The notes below the pieces were generated by a model. That model had not been told where the DNA came from, searched no databases, and saw only the letters and a program-made list of their open reading frames with translations. A DNA stretch of 64,000 nucleotides, from positions 19,918,714-19,982,713 of the forward strand of contig CP154957.1 in assembly GCA_039621445.1 (NCBI GenBank), given 5' to 3'. A program made the position numbers and the translations under genes. Shown piece after piece: positions 1 to 9,000 of this stretch. The stretch is from Euglena gracilis (taxonomy: Eukaryota > Euglenida > Euglenophyceae > Euglenales). Within the stretch, counting starts at the first letter, position 1. Every line of letters begins with the position of its first letter.

Positions 1-1715
1 AAAATTTCATTCACTTTAATTAAGTTTGTGTTCATGCTTCGGGGTTTGTGTGTGTGGCATCAAAAACCTTTTCGTGTGGTTGGAATGACCTCAAGACGAC
101 ATATTCAGGTGTGTCCGCCTTGGATAAATCTTCACTTTTTTTTGCAAAACCGGAAGGATGACGTTTATTATGGGTGAAAATCCTTTCCTTATGTCGCAAT
201 GGAAGATTGGGTCGTGTTAGGGGGGGTGTCGTCCCCGTGACCCCCCCCCATGACCCCCCCGTGACCCGGATTTGAGACATTTGAAGGAAACCCAAGATCT
301 AAAGAAAATTTAAGGCAAATTGGCCTATGTGGCGCTCCGGCAAGGCTCGTGCCAACCCCCCATACCCCCCCGTGGCCCCCCCCCCCCCCCGTGACCCGGC
401 CCACCCCCAGGGATTTGCCCCGCTAGTGTTCAGCTAGCCGATTGAACAGAGATTGAAAAGAGATTGAGGTTGAACAGAGGTTGAAGTTTAACTTCTTCTC
501 TCAACTTCAATGCAGCTTCAATGGGCTAGTCCACTTCGGGACCCCGGACTCCCCCTCCCCCCCCCTCCCCCCTGTTCAGTTCACTTCCGAAGTGCACAGG
601 GGGGTCCTGAGACCACCCCCCCCTCCCGTGTACCTGGATGTGCTTGTTCACTTCGGGAAAAAACCGAAAAACGGAACGACGGGCGAACACCGAAAAGGGC
701 ATTTTTTCAAAAAAATTTCGGCGCCTTCGGCGCCAGACCCCGACTTTGCAACCTGGGATGGGGGGGGGGGTTGCGAAGAAGCGGGTTTTTTCACTTTGCG
801 CAAATTGTTTTTTTTTTCATTGAAATTGACCTGCAGAGTTTCCCCAAACTCAGCTGGTCAAGAAAATGGATCGGGGGATCGGGTTGTATTCAAACAGCCA
901 AGGTGAAAGCGGTTTGTCCCCAAAAAAACAATTAGTATCAAAGGACGGGAAAAGAGTCGGGTTGTGGCCAAAATTAAACATCAAGAAGTGCCATGGGTTT
1001 CAGGGAGTTGAAATGAATGTTTTCTCAAGGGCTTTATTTTGGCTGCCAAGGGCGGCCGAGACGGTAATGGATTTTGCAATTTCATTTTCCAGAAATGTGA
1101 TTTTAACTGGTAAGGTGGCTGCCGAAGGCAGCCGAGATGGTAACGCCCTTTGAACCATTGATCATGGCATTGCAAAGAAAAATATCATACTCCTGCCAAA
1201 AAAATTTTATTTCCAAAATCCCGGGGGGGGGCGGCCGCCCCCCCCGACCCCCACTTTCTACACCCCTGATGGCCGGGCTCCTTCAGACCCCCAATTAGCC
1301 AATTAGGGGGGGGGGGGGCTCGAGGACCCCTACCCCCAAAAATTTTCCCTGTGCAAAATTTGTCGATTTTTTGAGCACAGTTGGATTGGTCATGACCTTT
1401 TCTTATCCGGCGAATTTTAAAATTTTTGAAACGGACATTTTTGGAGTTTTCTGAGCCCTTTTTGCGGCCTTGCCGAAATTGGCCCAGAGGCCAATTAGCC
1501 AATTGGGGGGGGGGGGCAAATAGGGGGGGGGGTGAGGGTAACCCCCAAAATCCCAAAATGTAATAAAATGGCAAAAAATGGCCTTATTTTCAAAAACTTT
1601 CGGCACTCTGCGCCTATTTTTTCCCCCTGTCCAGTTGAGTTTGCCCGAATCTACATGGGGGGTCCAGCCCCCCCCCCCCTCCCCCGAGTGCCTACGCCCG
1701 GCCCTAGAGGTAGAT

Positions 1716-2214
1716 TGGGGGGGTTCTGGGTAGTCGATCGACAACCTAGACCCCCCCCACAATCTAATGTAAACGGGACCCCACCGACCAGTTGATCGAC
1801 TAGTCGGACGAACCTTCAAAAGTCGATTGACTGGTCAATCGACTTTTTAAGCCCCCCCCCCCCCCAGGTGGCGGCCGAAGGCCGCGCTGCAATTCATAAC
1901 CTGAAAAGTTGATGATGCTATTTAATGGCGTGGTTAGGGTTAAGTTTCCATTCGGCACCTCGCTCGGGTCCCCCAATGTGCCCAACCCGAGTTGGGCGGC
2001 TCCTTGGGTTCGCTGGGTCCCCTGTAGGCACCAATTTATCACGGATCAACCACCGACCCTTCAACTGGTGGATCGACCCTTCAACCAGGATCAACAACCC
2101 AAACCCCCCCAGTCTACCATAAACGGGTTTTGCACCCCACCGGCAAGTCAATCGACTAGTTGAAGGTCGACAAACTAGTCGATCGACCAGTTGGTCGACT
2201 ACCCAGAACTCCCC
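1716..2214. repeat. Inverted-repeat element rich in GTCGATCGAC-type palindromes
   Basis: The left end (about 1718-1737) reads GGGGGTTCTGGGTAGTCGAT and the right end (about 2191-2212) carries its near reverse complement. Inside each end are clusters of short palindromes (GTCGATCGAC, CGACTAGTCG). A motif with ATAAACGGG/GTAAACGGG followed by CCCCACCG occurs near both ends (about 1768 and 2120) in direct orientation. This looks like a small non-autonomous TIR element, but I could not define a target-site duplication. Confidence 0.4.
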
Positions 2215-2417
2215 TTCCCTACTCTACGTCATTGAGCCCCAAAGCCCCCAAAGGCCTCCTACAAACCCCATCACTCCAATAACAAAATCCAAAAATCCCT
2301 TTATTGGTGCAAGGCAATGCTTCCATGGGTAAACACTGTTTTATGCGCAAGTTAACGTTCAGGACATCTGGAGGCTAGGCGCACCGCTCGGGGGGTCCGG
2401 GACCCCCCCCCCCCCCC

Positions 2418-2731
2418 GCGCGGCCGCCCGCGTGGCCGCTCGCCACCCCCCTCTCGATCCCCCCCCTCCCCCCATGTGCCTAGCATATAAAGAGTTGGTG
2501 AACGACCTACCACCCCCCCCTTATTGTCCCCCCCCCTTATTGTCCCTGGGCCCCGTCCGACGGGGGATTTTCTGGCGCGGCCGCCCGCGTGGCCGCTCGC
2601 CACCCCCCTCTCGATCCCCCCCCTCCCCCCATGTGCCTAGCATATAAAGAGTTGGTGAACGACCTACCACCCCCCCCTTATTGTCCCCCCCCCTTATTGT
2701 CCCTGGGCCCCGTCCGACGGGGGATTTTCTG
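2418..2731. repeat. Tandem duplication, two 157-bp units
   Basis: Units 2418-2574 and 2575-2731 are almost identical. Each starts GCGCGGCCGCCCG and ends GGGGGATTTTCTGG, with CATATAAAGAGTTGG and CCCCCTTATTGTCCC motifs inside. The CCCTTATTGTCC motif continues as a partial third copy to about 2785. No coding potential is evident. Confidence 0.85.
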
Positions 2732-3619
2732 GCCCGGCCAATGAAATTCCTTTGGTACCCCTTATTGTCCCCCCCCCTTATTGTCCGGTCGGGCTTCCCG
2801 GGGAGAGGTCAGTGGGACAATAAGGGGGGGAGGGGGTATTTTGAAGGATTCTGGCCTTGCGAGAGTTGCCCAAATGGCCAAAATGGAGGAAACGGTTCAA
2901 ACTTGGTTGACAATGACAAAATGGTTGACAATCGCCCTAAATGAACCATTAATGGGTCAAATATGACCTGAAATAACCTGTAATGGCCATCAATGGCCCA
3001 AAAGTCCCAAAATGCCCAAAATGGTTGAAAAAAATGCCCAAAATGACGGAAAACCAGCCCAAAAAGCTCAAATGGCTGAAAATTGCAAGTTATTACCAAC
3101 TTTTGGGGCTAGGTGCAAGATATCCACATCCAGTGTTTTCTTTTTGTCAAAAAAAATGTCGCCATACACTTTGTCTGGCTCTGTTTCTCCATTCTAGCAA
3201 ACTGCACTCATAACTCAAACTACATTTGTAACGGTCAAGGTTTTTTACAACCATGAATGCACAAAACCTTTCCAAACTCCACAACCAAACTTGGTTTTGA
3301 GAAAAGCCGGCAAACCCTTTTCTTTGACTTTTCTCAATAGTGATGGAGTCAGGACTGGATAAAGGTAAAGGTAGGGGTTGAAAACCTCCACGTCTATGCC
3401 ATGGACTTCTACCTCTATCTCACCTCTACGTCACTCTGACATGGCGAAACCCTACCCCACCCCAATTAGAAGCCCCCCTGGGGCTACTAATGCAGTTAGT
3501 CTGTAGAAAACCTGGGGGGGGGGGGCTCTAATTGGGTGCCCTTGTGTGCGGCCCAAAAAACCTTCGGCGCTTCGCGCCAAGCTTCTTGGACTTCTGTTGG
3601 TCATTTTGACCCCCCCTCC

Positions 3620-4075
3620 CCCCACCTATGGTGAAGTTCACCGTTTGAAACTTCACCGGGGGGTCCCGGACCCCCTCCCCCCCCTCTCTGCCTAACCCAT
3701 CGGTGAACTTCACCGCTATTGGTTACAATCCAGGTTCATCAACAAATGCTAACAAAAAAAACTCATGAGAGCCAATGGCATGGCACACCTTGAGAACATC
3801 TGCACCCAAAACCTTGCGGCAGGATAGAAAAATATTTAACAAGAAAAGGAACATTCCCTTGAACTTTCGGATTCTTCATTCCCTTCCCTAAATGGAATCC
3901 AATCGAACAACTGCCCCAGGGCTTGACCCCCCGGAATACATTTTTGCGCGCACGCCCCCACGGGCACCCCCCCCCGCTGAACGGTGAAGTTCACCGGTGG
4001 ACTTCATCGGTGAAGTTCACCGGCCGAGGGTACCCCCCCCCCGGGTGAATGTTCACCGGTGAACTTCACCGGGGT
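3620..4075. repeat. Cluster of GGTGAAGTTCACC palindromes
   Basis: At least six occurrences of GGTGAAGTTCACC or close variants (GGTGAACTTCACC, GGACTTCATCGGTG) occur between about 3628 and 4066, separated by C-tracts. Each is a self-complementary 12-13-mer. The function is unknown; they may be terminal or subterminal parts of repeats, or binding sites. Confidence 0.6.
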
Positions 4076-5308
4076 GGTCCACAGCCCCCCCCCACCCCTG
4101 CCTAACCTCCTATTGGCTAGTGGTCTGAAAGAAAAGTAAAAAATCGTGAAATTTCGTGAAATTTCAGGGGCCGGAAATTTCAGTCACCACCCTAGGTCGG
4201 ACCCCCCAGTCAAGGAGGGGGGGGACCAACCCCCACCTAAACAGTGGCACAGTCCAGTGCCCACAACGGCCAAAAGTGCCATTTTGGGGCACTTTTTGCA
4301 CTGTGCGTTGTCTAGATAACCTGTTAAGTGCCTTTTGGCGTGGCTTTATGTATTTTACAAGCATCTCTGGATGTTATTCATTCTGATGTTATTTTTTCCA
4401 GATGTTATTTTTCCGGATGTTATTTTTTTCCTATGACAGTAATTGGGGGTTTGAAGGAGCCCGCCCATCGGCCAAATAGAGGGGGGGTGAGGGCAGTACA
4501 ATGAAATCTGCAACCCGGGGATCTCTATCCAGGCTGAGAATCCAATATTGGTGAAAATTGGAGTTGCTTTAAAATAAGAGCACTGTGATGAGTGGAAATT
4601 TTTTGTGGCCACCTGGTCGTCTGTTGAAAAGAGATTTCGATCCAGGGATAACTTGGCTCCTCACCGATGCACACAACCAGAGAAAGGCTTGTGATTGTCA
4701 GATTAACGTGACCCCCCCCCCTATTTGTCACCCCCCCCCCTTAATAGTCGCCCCCCCCTTGGGGGGGCGACAATTAGGGGGGGGGTTACCCGTGGACCCA
4801 TGGAAATGTGGGGTGAATTGAGTAACCCCCCCCCCCTAATTGTCACCCCCCCTAATAGTCGCCAGGGGGGTCAAAACGCTCCCAGGGGGGTGCCATATAG
4901 GGGGGGGGGTCACGGTAGCCAAAATCACAGTCAAAATATGTGGTAATTTCCAGTCCTGTACACGTAGAAACAAATTTTCTCTTCAAATCGACGATCTGGA
5001 GGTTCTAGGGAGCAACAAAATTGTGAAACAAGGGTTTGCCAGCGAAAGGAAATTAGAGCACCCTGCAGCGTGGCTGAATTTGGTGGTCGTAGCCGGTGGT
5101 CTGATGAAAAGAGCTTTCAATTGAGGGGTGATGAGTTTGTCCTGAACGATTGACACAGCGGGAGATATGCTCGCAATTGTCGGGATTTGGTGAATTCCAA
5201 AGTAGTGTGAATTGTAGTTATTCCTCACCCCCCCCCCAATTGTCCCCCCCCCTAATTGGCTACCATCCCCCCCCATTATGTACCCCCTGGGGGGGAGGTA
5301 CACAATGG

Positions 5309-5490
5309 AGCTGGGGTATCTGGCTGGCCGCGGCTAGCCGCGGCTGGCTGGCTGGCAAAAAAAAGGAGGAGGTCTGGCCAGCCATGGCCAGCCACGGCTG
5401 GCTGGGGGGATTTAGAGGAGGAGGAGGTCTGGCTGTATTCAATTTTGAGGATCTGAAAGAGGAGGAGGAGGTCTGGCTGGCCGGTGGGAA
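5309..5490. repeat. GGAGGAGGTCTGGCTGG repeat block, first copy
   Basis: Irregular purine-rich repeats with GGCTGGCTGGC and CGGCTAGCCGCGGC motifs. A related block lies at about 37470-37620, upstream of the transposase fragment. This one lies just 5' of the LINE target site at 5541. Confidence 0.6.
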
Positions 5491-5555
5491 CCAGCGCCAT
5501 ACGTTTTTCCGCGACACGGGCAATTCTTGATTCGGGGTGGTTCTGCACAAAATGT

Positions 5556-5580
5556 CTTTCTGAGTGTCCATTTTTTTTCG
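5556..5580 (+). other. Spliced-leader-like sequence at the LINE 5' end
   Basis: The 25 bases read CTTTCTGAGTGTC, then C, then A, eight T and CG. The Euglena gracilis spliced-leader exon as I remember it has T in place of that single C and otherwise agrees over this stretch. It is followed by TCTTCC, not by a GT donor, so it is not an SL RNA gene. The simplest reading is a trans-spliced RNA 5' end that was reverse-transcribed with the element. Confidence 0.7.
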
Positions 5581-5727
5581 TCTTCCGCATAACATGTCTT
5601 GAAAGCCCCGGGGTCGGGGTCAAGCATTACTATTTTTTACCTGGGGAATCTGAAGTTTCAAGACATTGCTTACTCAAGTCATCGACCAGTTCCACTCCTT
5701 TGCTGTTGATCATTACCAGTTCTCTGC

Positions 5728-6026
5728 TTGACAAACCAGCGTGATTTCTGTGGGATGCCAAGCCCCACAGCTCCAGAGCAGCGGGAGACAGAGCCCCGCA
5801 GCGTTCGATGGCAGTGGGGGCAAGAGAACAAGCCTTGCAACCCCAAGCATGCCACGCACAGGGGTGAGCCCCCCAACCCCCAACGAGCCCAGGAGACCAG
5901 CCCTGGAGCAGCAGCCCGGGAGGTCAGCCCCGGAGCAGCCACCGACATCATCATCATCACCGAAGGCCTGCGAAGCAAACAAAACATAACATGTGGACTT
6001 TTTGCCCCAAAGCCTCCCACAACGAT
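5728..6026 (+). CDS. LINE 5' open frame, first segment
   Basis: An ATG at 5728 opens a frame of 100 codons up to the DIRS insertion. The product is Pro-, Glu-, Arg- and Ser-rich with no domain I recognise. When the DIRS element and one copy of the GAT duplication are ignored, this frame continues at 10612 through about 10807, where it stops near PPWRQP. The strong LINE frame (basic repeats, 2A, RT) lies in a different frame from about 10820. So either two ORFs exist or a frameshift has occurred. Another ATG at 5741 in a different frame gives a short alternative. Confidence 0.35.
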
Positions 6027-9000
6027 GCCGTCCGGAAGCCGACGAAGGAAGGCGGACGGGGGGGGACGAGGAGTGCACAGCACAAGTCGCTGCTTGCCTG
6101 TGAGGGCGTGTCGCCCGCACTGTCCTTCGCGCTGTCATGATTGTTTGGGTGGTTGAGGGGGGGCTGGCTGCAAACCCCCATGGGGTCTTCAATGAGGGTG
6201 GGAGGCTGGGTTGGAGCTGGCCTCCTCTCCGAATGCCGGCAAAGGAAACAAAAAACAGAGTACTTGAGGTGGGGGTCCCCAACCCCGGTGTGGTGGCCCA
6301 TGCACCGCACATGGTACACCGAGAGGCATTTTTGGCAGCGGTATGCTGCCTCGGTGACCATGTCCAAATTACATGCAGGACAGGTGAGGGTATCATACAA
6401 TGGTCGCAAAATGTGCAGGGCGTTCAAAGCAGCGACTTGTGCTGTGCACTCCTCGTCCCCCCCCGTCCGCCTTCCTTCGTCGGCTTCCGGACGGGGGGAC
6501 GTCGTGCTGTGCACAGCACAAGTCCCTGCTTGCCTGCCTTTGTCAGTTACCCCCTGCAAAATCTCTGTCCAATTTTGTGTGTTGTGGAGGGTCAAATAAT
6601 ACTTGTCCAAAGTGGCTTGGGTGGTCCACCTCCCCCTCCCCTGGATGAGGTCCTTGGGGACCCCTTTTTCCAAAAGGTGTGTGGCTGTGGCGGCCCTCAA
6701 AGAATGGGCTTTGAAAATTTTGGTGTCCACCCCCCCCAACTCCAACATGTGTAAAACTTTTTTGGCAATTCGTTCTGGTCCAAGGCACAAAGATTTGTCT
6801 TTTTCATGTCTAAAAAGGAACAGGTTGGGGTGGAAACGGTGTTCAAACAAGTATGCCACCAAAGTTTGCCACACCTTTTCTGGGACATTGAAGGTCTCCA
6901 CTGAACCAGTTTTTGCGGTGCACCGAACAAAAAACTGGCCACGGTACTCAAAAATTGCCCACACCAAGTTGGCACAATCACCACTTCTGATCAACGTGGT
7001 CAACCGAATCTGCAAGATGAGTCTGTCACACAATGGGTTTGGTGGGTCGTTTTGGAAAGCCATGGTCAAAAGTGTTTGGATGGGGTAGGTGATAGGGTAC
7101 CTGCACTTTTTTGACGCTTGTAAGAGTCGTCTTTTCCCCTGCCGTAGCAAAATTGCACATTTGGCGTTTGTCACCACATCCAAGGCATCCCCCACCCACT
7201 GCAAGCGAACACTGTAAGGCAAATCATTTTGGTATTCCAATGTTCTTAATGCCTTTCGAATGTCTTGGGGGGTCAGGCTGTTTAGCCTTGACAAATAGTA
7301 AAATGGGTTCCCCAAGCTGGTGGGGTGAGCACCCCCCCTTCTGGGTCTCGAAAAATTGGCTTTCCCCTGATGATGAGGGGGGGGGCAACCTGGATTGAAG
7401 TCAGAACCCTCCACCAGTGTTGTGTTTTCCACACTGGCAGGCAAACCAGGCAAAGGGAATGGTCCTGTTGGATTTTCCTCAGGGTTCTGGGGATGACATC
7501 CCAGGGGGGGTTGACCCAGCTCTGGAATTTCCCCCAATCCAAGTCCCAAGCATTTCCCAGGGAGTGGGGGTCCACCCTCCATGATGCATATTTTTTCAGT
7601 TTGTGATTGTGGGAATTGGCAAACAGGTCCACTTGGGGGGTAAAATTGGAAATGTTTCAGGACCCTGTGAAAAATGTTGGTGTCCAGAGCATAATTTTTG
7701 GGGTCGGGATTCCTGGAGAGCCAGTCTGCCCTTTTGTTGGTTTGCCCAGCAATGTGTGTGGGGTTGAGGTAAATGTTCTTGTTGTGCAATGCCCCCAGTT
7801 GTTGAAGAATTGGTTGGTTGATGGTGGGTATTTTTGACCCTTTCTTCCAGCACCAGGCTGTGCTGGAAGCATCTGTTTGAATTGTCAGTGTGCAGCCGTT
7901 TGGAATGTGTGGGAGGAGGAATTGTACTGCCTTTGCGCTTGCCATCGCTTCTTTGGTGGTGATGTGTACTTTCCTTTCTTTTGTTTCCCACTGTGCTGCA
8001 CATGTTTTGAGTTCCTGATTGTTGTGTGTGAGAACTGCCCCCCATCCTTTGTTGCTGGCATCCGAGGTGATGGTGTACTGCAAATTGTTCTGTGGCCTGA
8101 ATGTTGGTGGGATGGGGTTCCTCAGGGCATGTTCTGCCTGTTGTAGCAGTTGGATGATGTCCTGTGTTTTCTGTGTTGACATTGTCCAGCACTTGAATTT
8201 GTTCCAAAAACCCAGGGTTTTGTAGTTCGTGGACACCCCTTTGGCAGCCTGCTTCATGATTTGGGCTGGTATCCCTGCAAGGCTGTGTTGCTGTGACATG
8301 TGTCCAGGAGATTGCCTGCCAGGCTGGCCAGTGCTCTGGGTTGAAATGTGTTGCCTTTCTGTTGGTGTTTGATCCCTTTCAATGTCAGTGCCACTTTCCC
8401 AGGCAGTGGTCTGATTTTGCTGTGTAACAGGTCGATAATGTGGCCCAAATAGGTCACCTGTTGCTGCGGTTGTGTCATCGATTTCTTGCTGTTCAGTCTC
8501 ACTCCACATGCTGTCAACTGTTTGATGAGTGTTGCTGTTCTGTCTGCTGTCAAATGTGCTGTTGCCCCCAGGATCAGGATGTCGTCCACATACCAACAGT
8601 GAGGAATTTGTTGTTCGTTCAGCCAAGCACGAATTGGTTTGGTCAGTTTCTGTGCCCACCATGGGCTGAGGGCCCATCCAAAGGGCAGTGCTTGAATCTG
8701 AAAACCACGGTTCCCCACTTGAAACCTCATCCATCTCTGTAGTTTTGGGTGTATCTGAAGGTGGTGGAAGAAGTTTTTGATGTCCAATGTCATGCCCCAC
8801 TGAACTGGAGTTTTGGTTTCTGGATCCTGTTGTTGGAGTGTTGAGATCATGCTTTTCCATGTTTCTGTTTTGTGTTTGGGTACTTGATGGCAACTGTTCA
8901 AATCCCTCAGATCTGTTATCAGCCTGATTTTGCCTGTGTCTTTCTTTTCCCTTGTGAGTGTGGGGGTCCATTGTCTGGTGTTTTGCATTTCCTCTGTGGT

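Larger units (their letters stand above)
1..5540. other. Intergenic repeat-rich DNA, no gene recognised
   Basis: I see no convincing coding exon here. Open frames are short and run through C/G homopolymers of 7-16 bases, which give proline- or glycine-rich translations. The stretch holds a candidate inverted-repeat element (1716-2214), a 157-bp tandem duplication (2418-2731), palindromic GGTGAAGTTCACC-type motifs (3620-4075), and copies of a dispersed repeat (about 4600-4690 and 5085-5180). It ends with a purine-rich GGAGGAGGTCTGGCTGG repeat block (5309-5490). Confidence 0.6.

Noticed and set aside
481-935. Pro-rich proteins in three plus-strand frames
   Set aside because: They overlap one another and arise from C-runs; no start context, motif or neighbour supports them.
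5556-5580. An SL RNA gene
   Set aside because: The leader match is followed by TCTTCC and not by a GT donor, and no Sm-site-like or hairpin continuation is seen. It sits at the 5' end of the LINE.
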